Source: Streptosporangiaceae bacterium
Lineage (GTDB): Bacteria; Actinomycetota; Actinomycetes; Streptosporangiales; Streptosporangiaceae
Direction of reading: 5' to 3'
Length of the DNA stretch: 64,000 nt
Assembly: GCA_019245115.1 (NCBI GenBank)
Contig: JAFARZ010000103.1
Span: 1 to 64,000, forward strand
Position numbers and translations under genes: made by a program. Of this stretch, positions 28,101-38,264 are shown piece by piece. A model generated the notes under the pieces. It had not been told where the DNA came from. It saw only the letters and a list, made by a program, of their open reading frames with translations, and did not search any database. Every line of letters begins with the position of its first letter. Positions within the stretch are counted from its first letter, which is position 1.

Positions 28101-29961
28101 GTGACACATCCATAACTACGGAGTAAAGGTCGGGATTGGAATTGGCCACCGCGGCGAGCGCGGTGATGTGTTCGGCGAATTCGGGGTTCTGGACGCTCCG
28201 GATGTGGTCGGCGGCATCTCCCCAGTGCGCGATATTCACGTAGCGCTCGGGATGGCTCAGCGATCTGACCAGCGTGTGACCCATGAAACCCGGCTGGGTA
28301 CGCATGAACACCGAGCTGTTGGCGAAGACCTCTTCGAACTTCTCGGGGCTGGCGGTGAGGGTGAACCGGTTGAGTAGGATCACCGTCCTTGATCCTCCAG
28401 CGAACTGGGCGTGAACCGCACCGCGCAGGTCGCGGCGCGGGACCTTCCCGTTGGGCGTGCGAGGAATGCTCGGCACCGCCTCGGCCTGCGCGATGTGCTT
28501 GAAGTAGGGAAGCTGATCGTTCGTCCAGCGGATCACCTCGTCGAGCTGGCCTGTTCCCTGCCCGCCGTCTCGCAGCGCGACAAAGGCATAAGCCACGGCC
28601 CCGTGCACATCGTCCGGCCGGTCCACCACGACGCAGTCCTCCACGGCGGGGTGCGCGGCCAGGACCGACTCGATCTCGGTGGGCGAGACCATCCAGTTGT
28701 CGTGCTTGAAGACGTCCTTGATGCGGTCCACGAGGAAGAGACGGCCCTGCTCGTCGATGTATCCGACGTCGCCGGTGGAGAACCAGCCGTCGGCGTCGAT
28801 GTCAGCCGGGTCGGGATGGTTCAGGTAGCCCAGCATGACCTGCGGGCCGCGAAGCTGGATCTCGCCCAGCTCACCGGTTTCCGCCGGAACGCGGCTCTCG
28901 ACGTCGACGATCCGGCACTCAGTGTCCGCCACGGGCCGCCCGACCGACCCCGGAGTCGGTTGGTCCGGACTGTCAAGGTGCGTGAGCGGGGAGGTCTCGG
29001 CCAGGCCGTATCCCTGGATGACCGGGACACCGAGCCTGTCCTGCAACTGCCGGGCGACAGCGGGAGCGAGTGCTGCGCCGCCGGACCCGACGAACCACAC
29101 GGTCCGCAACGTCAGGTCCCTCGGACCGGTGTAGCTGGCCAGCATGTTGAGCCACGCCGGAAGGCTGAACATGTGCGTGGCTTCGTGCTTGTTGGCCAGG
29201 CCGACCGCCGTCGCCAGGTCCGGCTCGGCGAACAGCACCTGAGTGGCCGCTCCATACACAGCCGCGTTCATGTGCATCGGGTGGTACGTCGGGAAACAGA
29301 CGACGCACACCGACATGTCACTGATCAGCAATGCGTCGGCTACCTGAGCGGCGTTGGCCACCACATTGCGATGGCTCAGCATGACAGCCTTTGGCATGCC
29401 AGTGGTGCCACTGGTGAAATGCATGGCGGCGGGTTCGTCCGGATCATAGGCGCCGTCAGTTCCGTCGGCGGCCACAGGTTCGCTACCGTCGGCACCGGCG
29501 AGAAGCTGGCCGTCCCCGAACACGACGACCGCTGGCGGCTTGGCCACCCCGGCCGCGATGCGGCTGAACCGTTCGTTCATCTGCTCGCTGAGGAACGCGA
29601 TGCCCGCTCCCGACTTCTCCATCTGGTACTTCAGCGCCACCGGGGGAAGCAGCGGGTTGACCGGAAGTACGACATTCCCGCTACGGATCGCGCCATAGTA
29701 AGCGATCACATAGTCCTGGTCGAGAAGCGAGCCAACCGCGACAACCGTCCGCTGGCCTCCGGTGAGCTGGCGGATTCGCTCCGCACACCTCGTGACCGCA
29801 GCATCCAGTTCGGCGTAGGTCGTCGTGCGCTCGCCCACCCGTATCGCCACCCGATCCGGGTGGGTCACCGCGGAACGCGCGAGGACCTGGTCCATCCGCA
29901 GGGAGGGATAGTCGATCGTATCGGCGCGAGTCACGACGTCTGCCTGCTGAGTATCAGCCAT
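28087..29961 (-). CDS. AMP-dependent acyl-CoA ligase with in-frame C-terminal ABM (antibiotic biosynthesis monooxygenase) domain
   Basis: MHFTSGTTGMPKAVMLSHRN, YGLAETSPLTHL, RTPNGKVPRRDLRG, then ILLNRFTLTASPEKFEEVFANSSVFMRTQPGFMGHTLVRSLSHPERYVNIAHW. Confidence 0.85.
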   Translation of the reverse strand: MADTQQADVVTRADTIDYPSLRMDQVLARSAVTHPDRVAIRVGERTTTYAELDAAVTRCAERIRQLTGGQRTVVAVGSLLDQDYVIAYYGAIRSGNVVLPVNPLLPPVALKYQMEKSGAGIAFLSEQMNERFSRIAAGVAKPPAVVVFGDGQLLAGADGSEPVAADGTDGAYDPDEPAAMHFTSGTTGMPKAVMLSHRNVVANAAQVADALLISDMSVCVVCFPTYHPMHMNAAVYGAATQVLFAEPDLATAVGLANKHEATHMFSLPAWLNMLASYTGPRDLTLRTVWFVGSGGAALAPAVARQLQDRLGVPVIQGYGLAETSPLTHLDSPDQPTPGSVGRPVADTECRIVDVESRVPAETGELGEIQLRGPQVMLGYLNHPDPADIDADGWFSTGDVGYIDEQGRLFLVDRIKDVFKHDNWMVSPTEIESVLAAHPAVEDCVVVDRPDDVHGAVAYAFVALRDGGQGTGQLDEVIRWTNDQLPYFKHIAQAEAVPSIPRTPNGKVPRRDLRGAVHAQFAGGSRTVILLNRFTLTASPEKFEEVFANSSVFMRTQPGFMGHTLVRSLSHPERYVNIAHWGDAADHIRSVQNPEFAEHITALAAVANSNPDLYSVVMDVSHVSH

Positions 29962-30197
29962 CGCGGGCCTCCGTGAAGGCGCGTGTCGCGGGAAATGCCA
30001 TTTCTTCGACCCTTCGTCGGCAGTTGTCATAGTCGCCGGTCCGCACATTTGACGGCCTGCGCAAGGAATCGTCCCAATGATATTGGCACGGGCCACTCAA
30101 GGAGGGCTCAAGCAGTGGTCATGTGGATACATTGCTCGTTTAGTGCAATCGCCATTCTCGACTGCGCGTCGAGGGCAATCCGCGAGACTCATAAACT

Positions 30198-31127
30198 ATG
30201 ACCGTTATGACCAGGCTCCGTTCCGCGCCGGCTCCTGAAGTGATCGAGGTCGCGGAGAACGTCTATGCGTACACCCAGCCTCACGGCGGGTGGTGCCTGA
30301 ACAACGCGGGCGTGCTGGCCGGGTCAGACGGGACTGTCGTCATCGACACGGTGGCCACCGTGCAACGTGCCGCGAAGCTGCGCGAGTCGATCGAGCGCAT
30401 CGGCGCCGACCCGGTACGGACCGTGGTGAACACACATCATCATGGCGACCATACGTTCGGCAACGATGCCTTCGGGCCGGTCACGATCGTTGCCCATCGC
30501 GCGGCCCGCGCCGAGATGGCGGCGAGCGGACTGGGTCTCACCACACTATGGCCCGAGGCTGACTGGGGTGAAGTCCGGCTGACGCTGCCCAACCTGACGT
30601 TCGAAGGGCGGCTTACCGTGTACGTCGACGACCGCCGCGCCGACCTTATTCACGTAGGGCCGGCCCACACCACAAACGACGTCGTGGTATGGCTGCCCGC
30701 CGAGCGCGTGCTGTTCGCGGGCGATGTGCTGATGTCCGGGGTTACGCCGTTCAACCTGATGGGTTCGGTGAGCGGTGCCCTTCGCGCCATCGGCGAGCTG
30801 CGCGATCTTGACCCGCAGACGATCGTGTGCGGTCACGGCCCGGTCGCCGGCCCGGAAGTACTCGAGCAGACGACCGCCTATCTGCGGTGGATCCAGCAAC
30901 TGGCGTCCTACGGTACCGGCCAGGGGCTGAATCCGCTGCAGACGGCACGCGAAGCCGACCTCGGCGAGTTCGGTGCTCTGATCGACCGCGAACGCGTGGT
31001 GGGAAATCTCCACCGGGCGTACGCCGAGATCGAAGGCGGCGAACTAGGCCGCCCGCTCGACGTCGGCAAGATCTTCGGCGAGATGATCGACTACAACGGC
31101 GGCATTCTCCCCGAATGCCTGGCGTAG
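30198..31127 (+). CDS. MBL-fold metallo-hydrolase
   Basis: VVNTHHHGDHTFGNDAF; LFAGDVLMSG; IVCGHGPVAG. Confidence 0.9.
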   Translation: MTVMTRLRSAPAPEVIEVAENVYAYTQPHGGWCLNNAGVLAGSDGTVVIDTVATVQRAAKLRESIERIGADPVRTVVNTHHHGDHTFGNDAFGPVTIVAHRAARAEMAASGLGLTTLWPEADWGEVRLTLPNLTFEGRLTVYVDDRRADLIHVGPAHTTNDVVVWLPAERVLFAGDVLMSGVTPFNLMGSVSGALRAIGELRDLDPQTIVCGHGPVAGPEVLEQTTAYLRWIQQLASYGTGQGLNPLQTAREADLGEFGALIDRERVVGNLHRAYAEIEGGELGRPLDVGKIFGEMIDYNGGILPECLA

Positions 31128-31139
31128 CCAATCCAGGGG

Positions 31140-31169
31140 TGGCCGAGCCGAGCGGCCTCGGCTCGGCCA
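31140..31169. terminator. Bidirectional terminator between MBL (+) and TcmI-like cyclase (-)
   Basis: TGGCCGAGCCGAG-CGGC-CTCGGCTCGGCCA followed by TTATTCATTT. Confidence 0.85.
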
Positions 31170-31177
31170 TTATTCAT

Positions 31178-31501
31178 TTAGTCGCGGTTCCAGGTGTAGA
31201 AGGGCTTCAGCAGCTCGATTCCCAGCGCATCCGGCGCATACGGGGTCATGTACTTCCGGAGCGCCTGGTCGAGCTCACGGAAATCGGCGGCATCCTTTTC
31301 CTCACGAAGCCGCTGGATGAAGTCCTCGTCCGACTGCACCAGATGCAGGCAGATGCCTTGGTATTCGAAGAGGTCACGACGACGCACGCCGATTCGCCGA
31401 GGCAGCGCGGTCTCCTGGTCGGTGTGGGTGAAGATGCGTGTCACCTCGGCGACGTCGCGAGGATCGATCTTCCGGATCATTAGCGTCTGGTGTAGGGGCA
31501 T
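31178..31501 (-). CDS. TcmI-family aromatic polyketide cyclase
   Basis: HQTLMIRKIDPRDVAEVTRIFTHTDQETALPRRIGVRRRDLFEYQGICLHLVQSDEDF...YMTPYAPD. Confidence 0.92.
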   Translation of the reverse strand: MPLHQTLMIRKIDPRDVAEVTRIFTHTDQETALPRRIGVRRRDLFEYQGICLHLVQSDEDFIQRLREEKDAADFRELDQALRKYMTPYAPDALGIELLKPFYTWNRD

Positions 31502-31547
31502 CGTGCATCCTTAGCTGATTGTCGAGAGGAACTGGCTGAGCCGACCG

Positions 31548-33167
31548 TCAGGTGAACAGCGCCGCGAGGTGCGCGGGTGCCTCGGTCGCCGCCCACTCGC
31601 GCGTCCGCCCCAGCACCGCCGGGGTAACCTCGAAACACTTGCTGGCCGGGTTGCCCAGATCGAACGGCGGCGGGATATAGGGCGCCTGGCGCAGTTCGGC
31701 GAACAGCCGCTCAGCCGCCTGGCCCGGGGACAAGGCACCGGATTCGACCGCCTGGCAGGTCTGCCGCGTGAGGGTGAGCAGGGCGGTCACGTCTCGTCCG
31801 ACCGGGACGGGCAGGCCGGGCGTGTCGGTCTTCTCCAAGGCGCGGAGTACCTGATCGTCCCGGGTCTGGAGGAAGGTGCGGAGGCCCTTCTGCATGGTCA
31901 CGGTCGGCAGGATGCTGACCACCTTCCACACGCGGGTCACCGCGTTCCACAGGTCGTAGTCACGGAATCCGACGAAGGAGCAGTACACAAGGTCGTCGTG
32001 CACGTCGAACAGGCCCTGCTGCACGCCGTCCACGAGGGCGAAGCGCTCGGCGGACCAGTCGCCGTCGCGGGCCGCTTCGATGAGCCGCCAGGCGAGCACG
32101 TTGATGACCTCGAGCGTGTTGCCCATGCCGCGGGAGTACAGCGCGTCGATGAAACCCGCCGCATGCGCCGTCAGGCAGAAGCGGTCGCCCACGGTCGCCG
32201 TTGAGGAGTACTGCAAGCGGTCGGTGCGGATCCAGGGCCGTATCGCCTTCGCGGCGGCGAACTGCTCGGCGATGTCCGGGAAGCGGTCGAGGAAGTCACT
32301 GAATTCCTGCCCCGGATCACAGTCGGGTCTGGGGTACCGGCGCTCGTCCAGCGTCAGCCCGACGCTGCACAGCGGATTACGGGATCCCTCGTGGTTGTCG
32401 AACGGAATGACCCACAGCCAGCCGCCGTCGAAGACATGATGCAGGGTGCCGCTGTGCCACGGAAGGGGCTTCTTATGTGACCTGGCCGCGGTGACCTCGT
32501 CGTAGGGCTTGACGTCCACCATGTGGGTGAACAGTGCGCGGGAGTGCGTGCGGGCCCGGGTGGGTTCCTCACGCAGGCCGAAGGCCGAGGCGACTGGTGA
32601 GCGGTAGCCGCTGGCGTCCACGACGTAGCTGGCGTGGAACTCGTCGCCGCGGTCGGAACGGAGGAGAACGCCCCGATCGGGGACGATCTTGATGTCGTTG
32701 ATCCGTGTACCGGTGCGCGGCTCGGCGCCGTTACGGACGGCAACGTGGTACAGGTAGGCATCGATGTCCTGCCGGAACATGTGGGTTTCGGTCCCTTGGC
32801 GCTCCGAGATCACGAGCTGGTTGATCTGCTCGGGATCCTGCGGATGGCCCTCGCGGTGGTACACGAAGCCGAAGTTCTGCTTCCGGCCGCACATCAGGCT
32901 GACCTGGTCATAGATGTTGCGGAAGCTGGACAGCTTGTCGATCTCGGGAACCTGGTACCGCTCGGCGACGATCTTGGTCACCGTCGACGTGTACGGGATC
33001 GTAGATTCTCCCACCGCGAACCGCGGATGCGTACCCGCGTCGATCAGCAGGACCTTGACGCCGTTGCGCGCGAGCACCGCACCGAGCATGCTGCCGGCCA
33101 GGCCCGCGCCGAGGATCGCCACGTCGTAACGGTCGCCGGAAGGTGACCGGTGCGAAGTCGTGTTCAT
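31548..33167 (-). CDS. FADH2-dependent halogenase 1
   Basis: DVAILGAGLAGSMLGAVLARNGVKVLLIDAGTHPRFAVGEST; GGWLWVIPFDNH (GWxWxIP); GNPLCSVGLTLDERRYP-type region. Confidence 0.88.
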   Translation of the reverse strand: MNTTSHRSPSGDRYDVAILGAGLAGSMLGAVLARNGVKVLLIDAGTHPRFAVGESTIPYTSTVTKIVAERYQVPEIDKLSSFRNIYDQVSLMCGRKQNFGFVYHREGHPQDPEQINQLVISERQGTETHMFRQDIDAYLYHVAVRNGAEPRTGTRINDIKIVPDRGVLLRSDRGDEFHASYVVDASGYRSPVASAFGLREEPTRARTHSRALFTHMVDVKPYDEVTAARSHKKPLPWHSGTLHHVFDGGWLWVIPFDNHEGSRNPLCSVGLTLDERRYPRPDCDPGQEFSDFLDRFPDIAEQFAAAKAIRPWIRTDRLQYSSTATVGDRFCLTAHAAGFIDALYSRGMGNTLEVINVLAWRLIEAARDGDWSAERFALVDGVQQGLFDVHDDLVYCSFVGFRDYDLWNAVTRVWKVVSILPTVTMQKGLRTFLQTRDDQVLRALEKTDTPGLPVPVGRDVTALLTLTRQTCQAVESGALSPGQAAERLFAELRQAPYIPPPFDLGNPASKCFEVTPAVLGRTREWAATEAPAHLAALFT

Positions 33168-33239
33168 GCTTACTTCCTTCCAATTACCGCCGAAGCATCG
33201 GCGGCGCCCGGACCACAGCGTCCAGACGCCGCCCGATGA

Positions 33240-34883
33240 TCATCCGACCCTCGACACCTCATCAGCCGCGGCGCCGGCCTCCACATCCGGCACTGGAATG
33301 CCGTGCGGGTTGGCGGACGCGCCACGGATGGCCTTGACGAGCAGGCAGGCCGCGGCGCCGACGAACAGCGCGCAGGCAGTGAGGACCAGCGTGGGCTTCA
33401 TCGCGTTCACGTATCCGTGATCAAAGACCTCGGCGCCCACCGCCTGGATGTGGCTGGCGATGCTCGCGGGTACGCCCTTGAACGCCTGGGCATCCCCGGT
33501 CTGACCGGCTCCGACCTGCAGGCCCTTGCTGCTGGCATGGGCGAAGCCCGCGACGAACTTGGCACGGAAGACCGGGGGGACGGCTCCGGAGAACCGCGCC
33601 GCCTCAGTGCCCAGTGAGGTGGCGAGCTGGGTCTGGAGGACCGCGCCGATCACTGCTCCAGCCAGCACCGAGCCAACCTGCCGAAGCGCGTTGCTGACCC
33701 CGGAGGCCGCGCCGGACAGGCTCAGCGGCACGTTGCGCATGATCTCGGCGGCCATCGGCGAGAAGGTGCAGCCGACGCCCAGTCCCATGAGGAACAGCGG
33801 CCCGACAACCGCGGTCCAGCTCTTGCCGATGCCGACGGCGCTCATCAGCCAGAGCATGCTGCCGCCGTACGCCGACAGCCCGGCGATCAGGATGTACTTC
33901 GCGCCGAGCTTCTCGGCGAGTACCCCGGCCGGCCCGGCCGTGACCATCGCCCCCAGGGCCAGGGCGAGCAGTACCAGCCCGGCCTTGAGCGCGCTGAAGC
34001 CCAGCACCGACTGCAGATAGATGGTCATCGGCAGGAAGAGCCCGATGACGCCGAACATGACCGCCACCCCGACGAAGTTCATCACCGAGAAGTTGCGGTC
34101 CCGGAACAGGACGAACGGCAGCAAGGGCTCATTGTCCTGCTGGCTGCGCTGCTGTACCAGGAAGCCCACGAACAGCACGACGGCCGCGCCGATCAGTACC
34201 CAGATCCATCCGTTCCACGCGTACTTCTGCCCCTCTGTCAGCGCGTAGACCAGGCAGAATAGCGAGGCGGTGGCGAGCACCACCCCGGTAATGTCGAACC
34301 GGTGCCGCTGTGAGGGCGGCACGGCGGGGATGATGGCCGGTCCGGCGATGAGCACCAGGATGCCGAGCGGGACATTCACGTAGAAGACCCACCGCCAGCC
34401 CACCTCGGTGACCAGCACGCCGCCAACGGTCGGCCCGACCGCACCGGACAGGCCGGCCACCGCACCCCAGATACCCAGCGCGATTCCGCGCGTCTCGTGC
34501 GGAAACGTTTCCACGATGATCGACATCGTCTGCGGCAGCAGCAACGCCGCTCCGCCGCCCTGGATGGCACGGAAGGCGATCAGCTCACCCGGGTTCTGCG
34601 CCAGGCCGCAGGCCAGGCTGGCGAGCGTGAACACCGCTATCCCGGCCAGGAACAGCATCTTTTTCCCCCGCAGGTCGCCCAGGCGGCCGGCGGTAATCAT
34701 GAGAACCGCCAGAACCAGCGTGTAGGCGTTGATGACCCACAGCACCTGATCCAGCGACGCGTGCAGCTTGTCGACCATCTGCGGTATCGCCACGTTCACG
34801 ATCGTCAGGTCGATCAGCGTCATGAAGAACCCGATGGACAGGATCGTCAAGATCGCCCATGGGTTGCCTCGGAGCTTGCTCAC
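33240..34883 (-). CDS. MFS drug transporter (DHA2/EmrB-QacA type)
   Basis: AILTILSIGFFMTLIDLTIVNVAIPQMVDKLHASLDQVLWVINAYTLVLAVLMITAGRLGDLRG; many TM segments. Confidence 0.92.
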   Translation of the reverse strand: MSKLRGNPWAILTILSIGFFMTLIDLTIVNVAIPQMVDKLHASLDQVLWVINAYTLVLAVLMITAGRLGDLRGKKMLFLAGIAVFTLASLACGLAQNPGELIAFRAIQGGGAALLLPQTMSIIVETFPHETRGIALGIWGAVAGLSGAVGPTVGGVLVTEVGWRWVFYVNVPLGILVLIAGPAIIPAVPPSQRHRFDITGVVLATASLFCLVYALTEGQKYAWNGWIWVLIGAAVVLFVGFLVQQRSQQDNEPLLPFVLFRDRNFSVMNFVGVAVMFGVIGLFLPMTIYLQSVLGFSALKAGLVLLALALGAMVTAGPAGVLAEKLGAKYILIAGLSAYGGSMLWLMSAVGIGKSWTAVVGPLFLMGLGVGCTFSPMAAEIMRNVPLSLSGAASGVSNALRQVGSVLAGAVIGAVLQTQLATSLGTEAARFSGAVPPVFRAKFVAGFAHASSKGLQVGAGQTGDAQAFKGVPASIASHIQAVGAEVFDHGYVNAMKPTLVLTACALFVGAAACLLVKAIRGASANPHGIPVPDVEAGAAADEVSRVG

Positions 34884-34944
34884 AATTTCTCCCTGTTCGT
34901 ATACACGTCAGAACTCGGGCGTCCGTCTCGACGCCGGCCGTTGC

Positions 34945-35529
34945 TCAGCCATCCCAGATCGGAGGGACGATCATCGGCTCGTGCTCGAGTGCGCCAAGCG
35001 ATCCCCGGAAGAAGATCAGGGGTTCCTGGTTGTGGCGCGGCACCCCGAGCTCCCGAACCTCGCCCAGGAAGATGGTGTGGTCGCCGCCATCGAATTCGTT
35101 GACGGTCGTGCAGGCCATAAAGGCCAGTGCGTCGCTGAGGATAGGCACCCCGCCTACCGCGCGATGGTGCGCCACCTCATTGAACGACGCAGTCTGCTTC
35201 CCCGCGAAGGCCATGGCCAGCCGTTGCTGACGCCCGGCGAGGAAGTTCACCGCGAACATGCCGGATTCCTCCAGCAGCGAGCGGAGCCGGGACTGCTTGT
35301 GCAGGCAGAACAGCACCAGCGGCGGGTCGAGCGAGACAGAGGTGAAGGAGTTCACCGTCGTCCCGTCCGCCCGGCCGTTCACGCCGGTGGTGATCACAGT
35401 TACGCCGGTCACGAACAGACCGCAGACATTCCGCAGCATCCGGCCGTCGATCCGCTGGTCAACGCGGGACTCCACGCGCGAGTCCAGGCGGGATTCGACG
35501 CGTGGCGGCTGGGTCGCAGGAACGGTCAC
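34945..35529 (-). CDS. NAD(P)H:flavin reductase (FMN-binding split-barrel)
   Basis: RMLRNVCGLFVTGVTVITTGVNGRADGTTVNSFTSVSLDPPLVLFCLHKQSRL; GTG start with AGGAGA RBS. Confidence 0.88.
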   Translation of the reverse strand: MTVPATQPPRVESRLDSRVESRVDQRIDGRMLRNVCGLFVTGVTVITTGVNGRADGTTVNSFTSVSLDPPLVLFCLHKQSRLRSLLEESGMFAVNFLAGRQQRLAMAFAGKQTASFNEVAHHRAVGGVPILSDALAFMACTTVNEFDGGDHTIFLGEVRELGVPRHNQEPLIFFRGSLGALEHEPMIVPPIWDG

Positions 35530-35594
35530 GAGAATTCTCCTAGAGATCAAGTTTCGTGGCTGTGTACCGGTGAGCCGTTGGCGGCGCGGTCGGC

Positions 35595-37313
35595 CTAGAA
35601 TGCCTTCTTGCCGCGCAGGCCGGCCTTGATCACGCCGGACACCAGCGCGCGACCGAGCGGCCGCACTTCCGCTGGCGACCGGGTGCTGGCCCAGAGCATG
35701 AACTTGGCCATGTCCGGCGTGCTCGGTGCGACGAAGCGTGTGTCCGCGTTTTCCCACCGGAAGGCCGGCCCGGACAGGCCCGGTTCGGCGAGCATCCTGG
35801 AGATGGCTTCGGCCGCCGATTCCGCGTCGAGCACGTCGGCCTCGTACTTCTCGCAGGTCTCTGCCATGCCTTCGAGGATGTTCTTGAACGCGTGGCTTTC
35901 CGGCCACCACAGCCCGGTATGCGGTGCCTTCTCGAGTTCCTTGAAGTGCCGCTCGTCACCGTCGAAGAGATAGCCGAGCCGGGCCCGGACCAGCCGCAGG
36001 CTGCCGTGTGCCAGGAAGGCTCCCCAGACCCGGAACACCGCATTCCACAGCTTGAAGTCCGAGAAGGAGATGAACGAGCTGTTGACCATCAGATCGTTGT
36101 GGTAAAGCAGGCCACGCTCCAGGCTGTCGACGTACTGGAAGCGCTCGACCGAGAAGTCGTCGTCCTTGAGCGCCTCCAGCAGCCGGCTGGTCAGTGCGTA
36201 CACGACCTGGAACGTGTTGCTGAGGCCGAAGGAGTACAGCGGGTCGATGAACCCCGCCGCGTGAGACATCAGGCACCAGCGATAGCCGATCGAGTGCTTC
36301 GAGGAGTACTGCAGCCGGTCGGTGGAGACCCACTCACGGACCCTGGCCGCACCCTCGAACTGACGCTTGATCGCGGGGTAGAGGTCCAGGAACTGCTGCC
36401 ATTCCTCCTCCGGTGTCATGTCGGCCGGCTTGGGGTACGTCCGCTCGTCGATGGTGAGGCCGACACTGCACAGCGGGTTGATCGAGCGTGGGTAGTTGTT
36501 GAACGGGATGATCCAGAACCAGCCGCGGTCGATCAGATGGTGCAACGTGCCGTTGTTCCACGGCGCCGGCGGCCGCTCCCGCTTCGGCCAGTCGATGACC
36601 TCGTCGAACGGCTTGACCCCGACGAAGTGGGTGAACATCGAACGTGAGTGGTGCTTGAAGCGGGCTGGCTTGTCTCGCAGGTCGAACTTCTGCGCCAGCA
36701 GTGAACGAAAGCCACTGGCATCGATCAGGTACCTGCCGCGGAACACCTCGCCGTTCTGTCCGGTAACGGTGACGCCGTCGTCGTCGAAGTCCACATCGGC
36801 CGCCCGCCAGTTCTGCCGGAGGATACAGCCGTACTTGGCGGCGACGTGGAAGTAGTGGGCGTCGCTGTCCTGCCGGTACAGATGGCTTGCCCTGGTGATC
36901 AGCTTGGGCACCACGTAGATGGTGGACTCGTTCGGGTCGGGCTCCCGGCCCCGCTGATGCTTGACGAATCCGAAACTCTGCTTCTGACCGTGGAAGGGAC
37001 CGATGTGCTCGTTCGCCGCCTTCACGTCGAACAGGTCCGCCAGTTCGGGGATGTCGAACCGCATCGACAGGATGCGGAGCCACTCGATCAGGTGGGGTGT
37101 GGTGGACTCGCCGATCGCGAACCGCGGATGCGACGCGGCGTCCACCAGCGCCACGGTGGCGCCGTGCCGGGCCAGGATCGCGGCGCTGACCGAACCAGCC
37201 AGCCCTGATCCCAGGATGACCACGTCACACTGGTGGACTTTGCCGGAGCCGCTGGCCTGACCCGTTCCGTTGACCTTGCTGGGCATTGACGTATTACCTT
37301 TCTTCTTATCCAT
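35595..37313 (-). CDS. FADH2-dependent halogenase 2
   Basis: DVVILGSGLAGSVSAAILARHGATVALVDAASHPRFAIGEST; DRGWFWIIPFNNY; MSHAAGFIDPLYSFGLSNT. Confidence 0.88.
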   Translation of the reverse strand: MDKKKGNTSMPSKVNGTGQASGSGKVHQCDVVILGSGLAGSVSAAILARHGATVALVDAASHPRFAIGESTTPHLIEWLRILSMRFDIPELADLFDVKAANEHIGPFHGQKQSFGFVKHQRGREPDPNESTIYVVPKLITRASHLYRQDSDAHYFHVAAKYGCILRQNWRAADVDFDDDGVTVTGQNGEVFRGRYLIDASGFRSLLAQKFDLRDKPARFKHHSRSMFTHFVGVKPFDEVIDWPKRERPPAPWNNGTLHHLIDRGWFWIIPFNNYPRSINPLCSVGLTIDERTYPKPADMTPEEEWQQFLDLYPAIKRQFEGAARVREWVSTDRLQYSSKHSIGYRWCLMSHAAGFIDPLYSFGLSNTFQVVYALTSRLLEALKDDDFSVERFQYVDSLERGLLYHNDLMVNSSFISFSDFKLWNAVFRVWGAFLAHGSLRLVRARLGYLFDGDERHFKELEKAPHTGLWWPESHAFKNILEGMAETCEKYEADVLDAESAAEAISRMLAEPGLSGPAFRWENADTRFVAPSTPDMAKFMLWASTRSPAEVRPLGRALVSGVIKAGLRGKKAF

Positions 37314-37319
37314 GTCGTC

Positions 37320-38264
37320 TCAGCGCCGCGCCTCGGCGTACTGCTTGGCGTGACCGAGGGTCGTCCGGCTGTTGGTGCTGAGCGAATTCCTGACCAGCTC
37401 CTTGGCCTCCTGGACGCTGGCCGTGTCGCCGAGGACCTTGGTGATGTTCGCGGTGTTGATCACCACGGTGTGGTGGGAAGTCGCGAGGACGTCTTCGCCG
37501 TCCTCCTCGAGCTGCCAGTAGCCGGTGTGCAGGTTCATCAGCGCGGGCAGGGTCACCTGCTTGTAGGCGATCTTCCGGTGCGGGAAGCAGACACGCACCG
37601 ATTTGGTGGTATGGGTCGAGCCGTCACGCGCGCGAGTGTCCATCTCCAGGACTTGCAGGCCCGGGCTCTCCTCCTCCAGATTCACCCGCGCGACATGCGG
37701 CAGCCGCTCCTCCCAGAGCTGTGCCTCGTTGAGGAAGTCATAGACGTCCTTGGGCGAACCGCCGATCCGCACCGTGTCGGCGAACGAGACCAGACGCCCG
37801 GTCGATCCATGGCCGAGCTCGGCGTTGGCCTTGAGGGCTCCTAGTTCCGAAAGGCTGTTGCGGTCGACCGCCTGGTCGATCCAGACGAGGTCGCCTGGAT
37901 CGTCGTTGATCGCCCGGTAGTCGTGCAGGAGCCGTACCCGGCACGACTCCGCCGTGACCGGCTCTATCACCCAGGCGCCACCCATGGCAGCCACGGGGGG
38001 TGCGGAGACCTCCTGGCGGAACTCGATCCGCATAGCCTGCGGATCCAGCACACGGCGGGATGTCCAGCTCTTCACCTCGCCGTTGGCGGTGGCCCAGATC
38101 CGGATTCGCTCCTCCCGGCCGGAACGCTCGACGTAGTCGACGTAAACCGTTGGCGGGAAGAGGCGCGGCCAGTTCTCGACCTCCGCGATGAGCCGATAGA
38201 CATCCGCCGCCGGCGCTTGCACGGTAATCTCGTGCTCCACCTCGCGGAGTTCCTGCTTTGCCAT
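37320..38264 (-). CDS. Didomain aromatase/cyclase (SRPBCC x2), ARO/CYC 1
   Basis: EVEHEITVQAPAADVYRLIAEVENWPRLFPPTVYVDYVERSG plus a second SRPBCC repeat RIGGSPKDVYDFLNEAQLWEERLPHVARV. Confidence 0.92.
   Translation of the reverse strand: MAKQELREVEHEITVQAPAADVYRLIAEVENWPRLFPPTVYVDYVERSGREERIRIWATANGEVKSWTSRRVLDPQAMRIEFRQEVSAPPVAAMGGAWVIEPVTAESCRVRLLHDYRAINDDPGDLVWIDQAVDRNSLSELGALKANAELGHGSTGRLVSFADTVRIGGSPKDVYDFLNEAQLWEERLPHVARVNLEEESPGLQVLEMDTRARDGSTHTTKSVRVCFPHRKIAYKQVTLPALMNLHTGYWQLEEDGEDVLATSHHTVVINTANITKVLGDTASVQEAKELVRNSLSTNSRTTLGHAKQYAEARR

Noticed and set aside
28411-29976. 521-aa + ORF
   Set aside because: Antisense of the acyl-CoA ligase.
35440-35520. Repetitive DNA at the flavin reductase N-terminus (RVESRLDSRVESRVDQRIDGR)
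   Set aside because: Short degenerate coding repeat at the protein N-terminus; nothing beyond slippage is supported.
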